A stretch of 64,000 bases of DNA, from positions 3,691,320 through 3,755,319 of the forward strand of contig CAJINV010000004.1 in NCBI GenBank assembly GCA_905178155.1, in the 5' to 3' direction. The notes below the pieces were generated by a model. That model made no database searches, was not told the origin of the DNA, and saw only the letters and a program-made list of their open reading frames with translations. The position numbers were made by a program, and so were the translations under genes. This document shows, in pieces, positions 34,361 through 44,903 of this stretch (the first letter of the stretch is position 1; each line of letters opens with the position of its first letter). The DNA is from Amoebophrya sp. A120 (taxonomy: Eukaryota; Sar; Dinophyceae; Syndiniales; Amoebophryaceae).

Positions 34361-37027
34361 CTGGCTACTTCTCGCCTGTGCGTGGAGTTGTTCTTTGGTG
34401 CATGGTGGTTGATGACAATATCATTGCGACACCTGAAATACTGAAAGTCAGCGACCATAATGTACTTGAAATAAATGGACCGTCCCGCGTTGGCCGTTGC
34501 CGCGGCGCGAAATAAACCATGGGTATTATGATGACGAAGAAACACAAGAAAGGAACAAGTGAGGACGTAGAGTATAAATGTGAATTTACCGACGTCGGAA
34601 TGAGCATTCACCTGGCTGAAGAAACTCGCTGCAGGTCTTTGAATCAGATTGGCAACTCGTGTGTTCTCGATCACCATTGCGGAAAAGGGTCGAACTTCTG
34701 TGCCAGGAGCGCTGAGCGTCCTTTGTACCGGAAGGGGTATCTAGCAGCGTCCTTTTTACCCGGAGGGGAGTCCGCGCCGCCTTCCTATGCGGCGCCGCCC
34801 TCGCGGATGCGGCGCACCTGCCGGCCCAAGACACCGCGCGCGCCCACTCTATTCCGACGGCCCGGGCGGTGTGGCAGGGCGGGGCGTTTCGCTCGCTGGA
34901 AAACATGCAGCAGGCGGTCGCCCGGCACTTCGGCGCGCCGTGTTCCTCGCATGCGCGGGGGGCTGCGCGTTCTGAATGTTACGAGCTAGCGCAGGGCTTT
35001 GGCGTTCGGCTCCGTAACGGCGGCACTTTGGGCGACCGCAGGGACTGGCACCACCAAGATCGCGGCGCCCTTCGCGGATATGTTCCGGCCTTTCTGGGAG
35101 CCGTGTGGTGGCAGCCTTTGCGCCCGACGAGCTGCCGGAGAATCCTGCACGCCGCCGCCACCAGTTCGGGCTAGGCACGGAAGGGCCGCAAGGCTGCGGC
35201 CGGCAGGCTTCGCCGCCGATTGCGACGCCGCTAGGGCGGGCGCGCGTTGTGGCGCAGTTGCGGCCAAAAGGCGCGCCGCGCCTGCGGCGCTGCCCCTTGG
35301 CCTGGGCCTGCGAGGTGGGCAAGGATTCAAGGGGGGCCCCAGGACTCCCGAAGGGCCGCCGGGTGGCGCGATGAGCCAGCCGAATTGGGTTGGGAAATCT
35401 ATCGAGCCCGCCTCGCATGCAGAATCGTATTTGTCCATACCTTTACCGGGAAAACCGAATGGAACGCTGTGCCGCCAGGAGTAAGGATAAGAGGTCCACG
35501 ATGCGCAAAGCTCTCCAACTGCGAGGCGACACAGGCACCCAGGTACGTGATGAAGGCGATCCGGGATGGCGACGATGCAAAAAGAAGTGCCCGATGCCAC
35601 CCGCCGAGATTTTTATTTTTCATTCGTAGCACCGAGCTCGCCGGCCAATGTGGCGCAGTTCATGACTGAGCGGGAAGCAGGGCCGGCGCCGGGGGCGGCG
35701 CCAGAACGAAGGACGACAAAAATATCTGACGGAAAAAGCTGCGCGGGGTTGCGCATGAAGCTAGTAAGCTCTTGGGGCGCGCCGTGCCTGCAGAGCGCGC
35801 GCGGGCGGCGGTGCCTAGGCGCGTGGGCTTTTTGCTCATTGCGTGGGCCGCGCTGCGTCGGCGGCCGGCGGGCCGGAACATGGCCGCGCCCGCCCGCCGA
35901 CCCCATGCCAGAGTGCATCGGGCCTGCCGACCACTTCGAACAGCTGCGACACCTCGCGCCCTGGGAAAACATGCCCGGCCGAGTTTCTCCACGAAGTCAG
36001 TGCCGCGCGCCGCTTTCGGTAGGGCCTTGCCGCCTGCTGTCGTTCGCCGGGCCGCGCCTTCGTGCGGCCGGCAAGTTCCGTTGCTGGGCCGACCGCCCGC
36101 GGCGGCCGGCGGGAGGCCGGGGGCTTCTGTTATTTCGCCCCCCGCCCCGCCACCTTTGTTGCCAAAAGCGGGCGCGAGGCAAAGGCGTAGGCCGGGCGGC
36201 TTGGCATTTTTCTGGCAGGGCTGGCGGGCCTGCCCGGTGCCCGTACGCCTATGGCCCGCGCCCCGCGCTTGGTGGCTAGCTGCAGTGTTGGTTGCAGGCA
36301 GGCTTCGTCGCCTGTGTGGTCAATCATACATACATTGCCAAGCAGGCCGGCGCGCGAGAACAAGTAAGAAGTGGGCTGGATCCTTCGATCATGCGCCGCG
36401 CCGCCAGCTGCGGGCAGCTGGCGCAGCGAGGTCGTCCGGACGGGGTGCACCTGCCTCAAGTGATTTTGAGAAATTCAAGCCGTCTGGCCCCTGGCGAGAT
36501 GAGAATCAAATCGAAGCGCCCGCCGGATCTCTGGCGAACACGAAGCCGCCGAGCGCACAGGAGTGGCATTTTTACGGATCTATTGTTCGAACCAGCGGTG
36601 GGAGTGAGAGTCTAACACCCTGAATTCTTCAGAAGAGCGCAGGGAAGGAGTGGTCCCGAGCGTACTTATATAAAGTAGATGTTGATGGGATAGAGCACAG
36701 CGGAGTTGTTGTTCGTCGAGGGTCCCTTTCAAGGGAGGTTCTTGTTCCGGACTGGCTTTCAGAAATTAAAAGCACACACGTGATCATGTCGGTTGCAGAT
36801 GACGGCGGCGGTGAAGCGCCGAATCATTCTCCGCCCAAGCGACGCCAGGGAATGGAGCTCGTTTTGCTTCGTTGACTCTGATGTCTCTGGAGGTCTAGAA
36901 AATAAAAAGCGACCGCGTTCAGGTTCACAACTTGCGCCGACCACACGTCCTCGGCACACAAGACCTCCCCCTCGGGGCTTCATCGCCGCGCATTAACGAC
37001 CTCACCCCCGGCCGCCCCTGCGTCAGC
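34361..37027. other. Gene-free stretch with GC-rich island (34740-36620)
   Basis: About 1.9 kb has much higher GC than its surroundings. Open frames overlap in several frames on both strands, as expected for GC-rich non-coding DNA, and none shows a recognised domain. Edges fall near 34740 and 36620; no clear terminal repeats were seen. The flanks return to ordinary composition. Confidence 0.55.
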
Positions 37028-38482
37028 ATGGCGGCGCCAAGTGGAGCCGGCGATAGTACCGGCACCGCGAGCGGAACGAACAATATGAAGGCGGACGAGC
37101 GCACGAAGCTGTTGCTGCTGACGGGCGACTACTACCTGAACAAGGGCTCGGTGTTCGTGCCGAACGCGCGAATTCGGCTCAACTTCGTTCCCATCGTGCT
37201 CAGTACCATTCTCCCGTGGACGCTGTTTGTCGTGCTGCTGACCATCTCCATCTTCCGCTTCCGACACGACTACGGGCATCTGTGCGACTACATTTGGGTG
37301 GTGGTGTGTGGCGTCCTGCTGCTGGCATACACCTACCTGTTCTTCAAAGAGTTGCACTCCGTCGACCCACGATGGACCCGCGCGAGTTGTCTGCACCTGT
37401 TTATTATGGTATATACAGAAAAATGACTTACTAGCGAGCACGAGCTTGACAGAAAATCCAGAGATATCAATTTTGTAGATTTCAATTTGTTAAATAGAAT
37501 CGTGCAGCTACTCAAGAACTGTCGGACCATGTCTCGGATCTCCTGCAAGCTCGCACCCGTCTTGCGTGCATGCCAGCATGACCTGACGCCGTAATTACGC
37601 CTAAGTACTTCGTGGCTCAACACCGACGCCCTCCTCCTTGGATATTACATGGAATTGAGCTTCAAATTGCACAAAAAAAAACAGATAAACATCTGCTTAA
37701 CCGCGTCGTACCTACTGTACTCCGAGTACTTCGAACCGTATTACGACGTGCTAGACCTGAAAACCTACCCAACACTGGACGTGTCCAAGACAAACGGTAT
37801 GAATATAGATGCAGGAGCTGTTGTAGTACGAACAACATTCATAGTACAAGTAGTCGGGCGATTTCTATATGCAAGCTAGTAGATGTAGGACTGAGGACGG
37901 ACCGCGGAGTTCATCAAGGGAATTTATTATTTTTCGCATTGAATTTCCATCCTGCTAGGTAAGGACGTGATGGATGCGGGGATGATTTATTTCAGCCAGG
38001 GCACCAAGATCGACTTCACCCGCACGTGGCACTTCAAGCACAAATCCGTGTACTGCGTCGCCCCTTTGGTGAAGCAGATCACGCCGACCGCACCCATCTT
38101 GTCCGAGACCGGGTCGCTCGACTTCTGGGTCACGGGGAAGGACTGCTGCTCCACCTCCAGCTCCGATTTCCGTTGTCCCGGTTACGACAACGCGAAAGCG
38201 CGAGCCGGGATCCGCATCCTGCACCCGGACGCCGACATCGACTACTACCGCTTGGCGGTGCAGCAGGCGGAGACGCAGTACGGTTTTCTCTCCACCTACC
38301 CAATTTTCGTGGAGTGGACGGAAGACCCAGTGTACGACTTGGAGGACCGGAAATCCACGGGGCTGGCGCTCTACTTCGTCTTACTCTTCTCCGCTTTGTT
38401 CCTGCAGCTGTTTCTCGTCTGCCTCTGCACCGTCCGGTTTTCGCTGATCGGAAGGAGAAAGGCAGGAACGGGCACGAATTAG
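37028..38482 (+). CDS. Membrane protein resembling a dinoflagellate family
   Basis: Three exons. Exon 37028-37408 encodes a Gly/Ser N-terminus and two hydrophobic segments (IVLSTILPWTLFVVLLTISI and YIWVVVCGVLLLAYTYLFF). Exon from about 37606 to 37796 contains NTDALLLGYYMELSFKLHKK. Exon 37959-38482 encodes DAGMIYFSQGTKIDFTRTWH, FKHKSVYCVAPLV, TGSLDFWVTGKDCCS and a final hydrophobic helix. The last exon matches a Cys-containing ectodomain type I associate with many dinoflagellate membrane proteins of unknown role. The 37796/37959 junction fits GT-AG; the first junction does not give a canonical in-phase pair and is approximate. Confidence 0.7.
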
Positions 38483-39370
38483 GATAGCAGGGTGCAGACG
38501 TCGTGTTGTTTATAATTTTTCGTGGCATGCAGCTTGCATTTGCATTTCTTGCACAGAGGACGGCGAGGTCGTAAGCACACCAGCACCGAACACGTAAACT
38601 CTCCAAGAAGACCACAGTCCACACCATGCACAGACTAAGGATAATAATTTTCAGCATTGCAGCTGCTTCTGCTGAGTAGCTGTAGCTCCCTTCACATTTA
38701 CTCGGAGCTGTTGCTACTGCTCATCTCCCGGATCACTTCCGATATCAAAACCTCTACCGCCCAACAGCATGGCGATGCTGTGCCACAGAACATCGCTTTT
38801 TTTTCGGCTTCGCGCATAGATATTGATTCCTTTTCCTCGCATTCATCTTTCGACAGCTTAATTGTCGTCAGTCTACTTCGCGTTCACTCGTTGAATATAG
38901 TAGATTTGTCGCTGCTGCCAGCTGCATCTTCATCATCGCAGAGTGGGTTATTTGACAGGAAAACGATATTGATTGACACGGAAGGCGGGAGTCCGTTGTT
39001 CTTCTCGGAGTTAGGCGATACTACTAACTTCGTCGTCGTACAATTGGAATTTGGTTCGCAAGTACTAGATGATCGCCGAGGAGTGTAGTGTCTAGGAGTG
39101 GTTGAGATCATAGAAGAAGCTCTCGTGTTCGTCTCGCTCGTCTTCAATGTATGATTCTCAGAGCTCCTCATTCGTTGCATAGATATGGCTTCATCAACCG
39201 TTCCCTTTGCAAGAATTCCTCCGCGTCTTGCGTGGTTTTCTCGGTGGCGAACTACATCTTGTGCACATCTCATTCATCATTGAAAAACAAAATTCGCATA
39301 AAAAAAATTCATCTCGCAGCAAGATGCCTGGTCGTCGTTGTATCTAGGCTCCACAGAACAACATCAAAAG
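38483..39370. other. Intergenic, no gene supported
   Basis: An open frame at 38657-39088 lacks family features and splice support. Nothing else was recognised. Confidence 0.4.
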
Positions 39371-40934
39371 ATGATGGAGCCTCCGCGACCGCCGAGTCGC
39401 AGTCGCATTCGGCTCAACCGGCTAGACACGGCCCCCGAAGTGTCGTTTTACCGCACCTTTCACAACCACTTCAGCGAACAGAAGGAGAATGCGGCGGAAT
39501 GTATATATACTTGTTGCAAAATAATTTGTTGTAAATCAATGTGATGCAACCGGCGCATCACGGCAGATGAAAAAGAAAAAGAATGCCAAAATAATACTTG
39601 ATCTTGACTAAATCCTGGGGAGCTATCTTCATGCTTAACAAGAAATTCTTGAGTGCTTCTTGTTCGTTATTCCTCGTTCCTAACATCTTATTAGCGTCGT
39701 CCAGCGGTGGTCACCAGGGTCGGGATAAGCAGGACCGGGTTTCCTCGCGGAACAACATGCAGTACCCGTCGTTAATGAACCAGACGATGTCCGGAAAGCG
39801 GTTCGTCCTGCGCCCCCTGGTGAGCGGGAACGGGCCCGGATTGGCGGACCATGGGTTTTACCTGCCCGGAGGCACCACGGCGACCGGCATGCCGATGTCG
39901 GATCCGCACAACCAGCTTTCGTCTAGCAGCAGCTGCCGGGAGTTGCCGAGCTTCCAGCGCCCGGTCAGTCGCGGCGAGCAGAGGCCAGTCAGTCGTGGGC
40001 GGGGCGGGATCAGCACCAACGATCAGGACGGGCTGAACAACACGACGTGCGGACAGGGCGGACCGCCAGGGAGCAACTCGTCCTGCAGTCCGACCATGTT
40101 TCATCCTGCGGGCGGGAACAATACTAATACTGTCGGCGGAATAATAAATGGTTCCTCGTCTGCGGGCTCTTGTGGCATAACTACCGGCGTAGCAGGCCTA
40201 GACCACCACGGCGGGCCGGCGACATCGATACCGTCCAGCTCGGGCACAACTAGCGGCATAGGCGGTCCCAGCGGTCCTTCCTCCAGTACTAGCAACGGCC
40301 TGAGTCGGTGTAGCAGCACGCGGCAACTCGGCGTGTCGTCGCGAAGTGGCGGCGTTGTGCCGGGCCAGTCGGGCAGCTGTCACGTGGTCGGGCACCAGAT
40401 GACGAGCTGCGCGTCCGAGGTGACACTGGGCACCAGCTCGAAAAGCAGCAGCTCCTGCGGAATCGTAGTGGGCGCGGGCGGGGACTGCATTCCACGCGTG
40501 CGGTCTCTGGAATCCTTCGACGAAAGGAGAGAAATCACGCGTGACTACAAGAAGCACCGCGTAGAAAGACCCTCGGACCAAATTCGACCGTCAAGCAGGC
40601 AGCAGAACACCAGACCAAACAGCAGATGTGGTAATTATATTCTTTCGATTCGGAATCATGATGAAGATGATGTTCATGTTTAGTTTTCTGCATGGATGAT
40701 GAAACGATGATAAAGCAGAAGCGGCGTCATCGAGATTTGCATTGGCTCGCCCCCGTCGCCTGCTTACTTGCCCGATTTATTTACTGCTGAGTCTACATGC
40801 CGATGCGAAGTCGAAGAAGCACAAGCACTATGACGATATCGTACACACTTCCAAGCAAAAAATACAGGTTTGACGAGCAGCCACTCCGGTCTGATTTTAC
40901 CTTCTATCTCAACAACGCGGTCGAAGTCGAGTAA
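39371..40934 (+). CDS. Gly/Ser-rich protein of unknown function
   Basis: Three exons with GT-AG introns in matching phase (39371-39500, 39695-40630, 40792-40934) give 402 residues. The N-terminus, MMEPPRPPSRSRIRLNRLDT, is basic. The middle 270 residues are Gly/Ser/Thr-rich with scattered Cys and are probably disordered. A charged stretch (SLESFDERREITRDYKKHRV) follows, and the last exon ends with YTLPSKKYRFDEQPLRSDFT. No family is recognised. A role as linker or coat component is possible but unsupported. Confidence 0.65.
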
Positions 40935-42107
40935 GGACTCGCATATTTTCCTGGACTGAAGGGCAGTTGTATAGAAGGGAGAGGTCTGATTTGAATACGG
41001 GATGGGCATGCTGATGGAGGTCTGCTGGGGAAGGGGATTTTTCCTAAGGTGGTTCCAGTGGATCATAGATAGGTACTATAGGCACTATCCTTTCGAGGAT
41101 GTTGCACTTCCTTCTTGCGCAAGGAAAAGTAACAGAAACCTTTACTACAGTACATCAAAAACGAGGAACCAGAATTAATTAATTTACACGACTTTGACTT
41201 GTTAGTCTTGACTGACCGATTGATTTGATGCAATTACGACAGTATGATCTTCGATGATTACAGCTTCTGTGCTTGAATGGTACGACTCAAATGACACTCG
41301 TTTCTCTCTCGTCCTTGTAAAATCTTTTACTTTCCAAATGAACTTGAGCTTTTCTGTTCACCGGTTTATCCTACACTACCAGGCTACTTCACTATGGCTG
41401 ATAATGCATATCGAAACTGTCCTAAGCTTAAGCAAGAGATCATTGAGATAGTACAATAATTGAAGACCCGTAGAAGTATTTTCTGCAAATTACCCTAAGA
41501 AAGGTCGTGGATAATGAAAAATCCTAAAAGCAGCTCTGCGTCTGATGTTTTGTAGTAATTAGCTGCAGACGAGTAGCTCCTTATCCTGTACAGCTAAGTG
41601 CGTCGACCCGGTGACAAAACTGCACGAAGAAGTGTCAGCGGAACATCAACCCCTACCAACTAAACTCCAACTAATGTACTGAAGTAGACCACACCAAAAA
41701 TTGAAAGAGAAGACCTCGTCGTCCGCTGGTCGGTCATTGCAGGTGCTACCGGTCGCGGATACCTTCGGTGTCCGACGCCGTAGATAGGGTTCCATCTTTA
41801 CTTTTTTTTTTCCTTGTCGAGGACACAATCCAGCTGTTGATCCTGCTCATTCCTTTTGTTCTTCTTGCAAACACGGTTTTCGTACTGTAAGTATGTGTGT
41901 GTAGTTTTGTTCCCCAGCATGGTACCAGTGCGTTTTTGTCTAAGAATCTTGCGCTACATCGTTTTTCCCGTGACCTCGCTCGTCTGTCAGCACCATGATA
42001 AGTAGAGTGGGAAGTGTCCCCCGGCCCCGGCGCTCTTTTGCTGTCTTCTTTGTGTAAAGTTGAATTGAGCGGATTTTGTGCTCCTTTCTTACCCCAACCA
42101 AGACAGG
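40935..42107. other. Intergenic, no gene seen
   Basis: No coding exon recognised. The last 100 bases are probably the leader of the PhzF-family gene. Confidence 0.45.
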
Positions 42108-43907
42108 ATGTCGAAGAAACAGAAAAAATCCACCACCGCCGAACCCCCGGAGCCAACGCCAAACCCGTCCCCCGCTGGTACAAAGAAGCAAGATATCGAC
42201 GACGTCGTCCCTAAAGTCGCTGCGACAGGTACAACAAGAAATAGGGATAAGACCAGCACCCGGGTTGTGAAGTGCGACACCTGGGTAGTGAACGCGTTCA
42301 CGACCCGGACGTTTGCAGGTAACCCGGCCGCGGTGGTGGTGTTTGACTACGATTATATGGAGGAATTCCACTGGGATTGGCGAATCGATCACGACGGGGA
42401 AGTCTCCGTGCCACATCCAACCGAAACGCCAAATTGGTTTTTGCACGTTGCCGCACAGATGAAGCACAGTGAAACGGCTTTCGTCTGGCCCATGAACAAA
42501 TTATCCGACCACAACGAGGACAAGGCCGAGGGCTGCCCTGGAGGTTCTTTTATCCGGCACGACACAAGAAAGATGAACCCGGACGACAAGTTCTGTTTTC
42601 GCATTCGGTGGTGGACCCCGACTAATGAAGTCGACTTGTGCGGCCACGCGACCTTGGCCTCGGCCCACGTGCTTTTCCGACACGTTTTGCAGCGAGAACT
42701 ACCCACATCCAGTTCAGAAACGGCCTTTCCGCGGAGACCAGAAAAGATTCACTTCTTCTACGAGAAAAGGGCGCAGTGGGCGGAGGTTGTACCGGCGAAT
42801 ATTGAGAGATATTTTCACGATAGCGCAGCTGCAGGTGGTTCAACACTAGTATCGCCACATAAACTAGCAGCATCTAGTACACCGGGGCCTCGTTCGTTCG
42901 CCACGAATGCTTTGAAACTACAGCTCCCTTGCGACTACCCGTTGAAGGTTCTCATCCACAGAATAAACGATAAAGCAGTACTAGACCGAAGCCTCTACGA
43001 CATGGAGCCGATCATCGGAACAACGCACGAGATGAAGAACAAGCTGGACGCGGATTGCGGCGCCGCGGTCTGCACCGAAAAGCTCGCGGAATTGCTGTAT
43101 CTGATCGCGGAAGAGATTCTGCAGTCGATAGTGCGAGGATCAAGAACAGAGTTCTTCAAGGATAGTTGTACTTCTTCTGTCGTGAACCTGTACTTCAGTG
43201 CAAATACGAAGAAGTTGTTTATAGAGCTCAACAGCATCGGGAATTGCGCCGATGGAACTACATCTTCTGACAACACGCACTTAGCATCATCGCTCGCGAC
43301 TATGGGGGAGGTGAGCAGCGAAACCATGGAAAAATGGGTCCAACTAACGCAAAAGCAAAGCTTGGAAACGATGATGTGCGGAACAAAGACAACATCCCTT
43401 GCAAACCCTGGCGCGGACCCTGTTTCCACCGCAAAGACCGACGCGACCATCCATTTTGTTCAGAAATGTGTCCGCGGGGTTTGTTTTTTTCAGAAAATAA
43501 CAACATTTTCTTCTTCCCGAGTAGATGACAGCACGGTTGATCCGATATCAGCATACCACACACGGTATTTCTCCCCTTGGAACGGAATCGGCGAGGACCC
43601 GGCCAACGGAAGCTCGCACGCGTCCTTAGCGCCGTTATGGACTACAACAACATCAAGAACGGCACGAGGTTCAACTGCAGCAACGACAAAAGCGGCAACG
43701 CGTGGTCCAATCAAGTTTCTCTCCCAGATCAAGAGCCAGCGGGGTGCGGAAATGATCGTGTCCGTGGGTCCCAAGCCCGGCTGCCGAGCGGATAGCGTCA
43801 ACCCGGCCGACTTGGCGACCTACATTGAGGGGGAAGCCAGGACGGTGCTGACGGGGTCTATGGAGTTCGATTTCGGCCCTTCTGTTTGGGCGAGCGCGAA
43901 CAAGTAG
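42108..43907 (+). CDS. PhzF-family isomerase-like enzyme, expanded
   Basis: An intronless 599-residue protein. PhzF-family enzymes are two-domain proteins related to diaminopimelate epimerase and are usually about 260-300 residues. Family motifs are clear: VNAFTTRTFAGNPAAVV (about 61-77), SETAFV with the catalytic-type Glu (121-126), DLCGHATLASAHVLF (176-190) and GIGEDPANGSSHASLAPLW in the second domain (about 491-510). Roughly 280 extra residues sit between the two domains and include helical and Ser/Thr-rich segments, plus a Lys-rich N-terminal extension. PhzF itself isomerises a phenazine precursor; most relatives have unknown substrates, so no reaction is assigned. The ATG is the first in frame after an upstream stop-rich region. 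Confidence 0.88.
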   Translation: MSKKQKKSTTAEPPEPTPNPSPAGTKKQDIDDVVPKVAATGTTRNRDKTSTRVVKCDTWVVNAFTTRTFAGNPAAVVVFDYDYMEEFHWDWRIDHDGEVSVPHPTETPNWFLHVAAQMKHSETAFVWPMNKLSDHNEDKAEGCPGGSFIRHDTRKMNPDDKFCFRIRWWTPTNEVDLCGHATLASAHVLFRHVLQRELPTSSSETAFPRRPEKIHFFYEKRAQWAEVVPANIERYFHDSAAAGGSTLVSPHKLAASSTPGPRSFATNALKLQLPCDYPLKVLIHRINDKAVLDRSLYDMEPIIGTTHEMKNKLDADCGAAVCTEKLAELLYLIAEEILQSIVRGSRTEFFKDSCTSSVVNLYFSANTKKLFIELNSIGNCADGTTSSDNTHLASSLATMGEVSSETMEKWVQLTQKQSLETMMCGTKTTSLANPGADPVSTAKTDATIHFVQKCVRGVCFFQKITTFSSSRVDDSTVDPISAYHTRYFSPWNGIGEDPANGSSHASLAPLWTTTTSRTARGSTAATTKAATRGPIKFLSQIKSQRGAEMIVSVGPKPGCRADSVNPADLATYIEGEARTVLTGSMEFDFGPSVWASANK

Positions 43908-44903
43908 AACGACTGGCTTGTAATCAGACAAGAATACATGAATAAAAGGCTTCGGGAATAGCAAGCTACTGACAACCTTCGTGGCGCACGGCGATGCTGT
44001 CGAAAGGAACGGATAAAAGTATTTGTTCGGAATAAAAGATATCGATATATGTACAAGAGGTAGAGGGCATAGATAGTAAGTGAGTATCCGGATGGCAAAG
44101 AAAAACCAACCTGCAATTCGTGTGGAACTAATGCCCGCGGGCACAAGCGCCGGTTTCCATCCTCTGCAATCGTCAGCATCTCTCGATCACTCGAATCGCA
44201 GTCTCGTTGAGTCGCTTCACTCGCCGTTGGAATACATGAATGTCGTCGCAAGTACAAGTACCCTTCGTGAGGGAGTTGTAAGGTTTGACAACTTCTGTAG
44301 TTACTTTCGCTGCTAGATCGATGGACTGATCGAAGAAAGAGTTTCGTTTCGCTTTCATCGTCGAGTGGCGGATCATCGTGTCGTGACTCATCGTGCTTTA
44401 TTTCGATTTCGTCGTCGTCGTCGGCATACTAGTATGATTAAGAAAAAACTCCTCGTTGATTCATTGGCCCGAAAGTGACTGCGCACTGGGTCTATCAATC
44501 CAATTATGACGCTTTTTCTCGACGCACCAATGAATAATGAATTTAGATTTGTGTAGGTGTAGCTAGTCAGAGAAAAGGGAGAAGACAGAGCCTGCTGTAT
44601 TGTCGCGCATGCTGTGATACGGAAGACCAAAGCAAGCTTCCACGAAGGCAGAAAGTAGAAGTACTCTTGTTACTGACTATTGCAAATGATGCGTACTGCT
44701 CGACGCAGCCACGTCACCCACGCGCTATTGTAGTTGCGGCGACAAAGACAAACGAACATTGAGGAGTTGTACGGGCCGCGTTTTCACATCCGATCTTGTT
44801 GTCTCTAGTACAAAAATTGCGTGAAAATCGTCGTGTTAACCCGCAACGAAAAGTGGAAGTACCAGAAGTAGTTTCTGTTGCATCTTCTTCGACCGGCGGA
44901 AAA
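43908..44903. other. Intergenic, no gene supported
   Basis: Only short overlapping open frames were seen. The last part is the leader of the next gene. Confidence 0.4.

Noticed and set aside
36585-36620. Possible tRNA fragment on the minus strand (GGTTCGAAC)
   Set aside because: The T-arm stem does not pair and no acceptor or anticodon arm could be built.
34739-36623. Long overlapping open frames in the GC-rich island
   Set aside because: They occur in several frames of both strands at once, as expected for GC-rich DNA with few stop codons, and show no domain or splice pattern.
36665-36673. TATA box (TATATAAAG) ahead of the gene at 37028
   Set aside because: It lies more than 350 bp upstream, could be chance, and dinoflagellate promoters generally do not use a standard TATA box.
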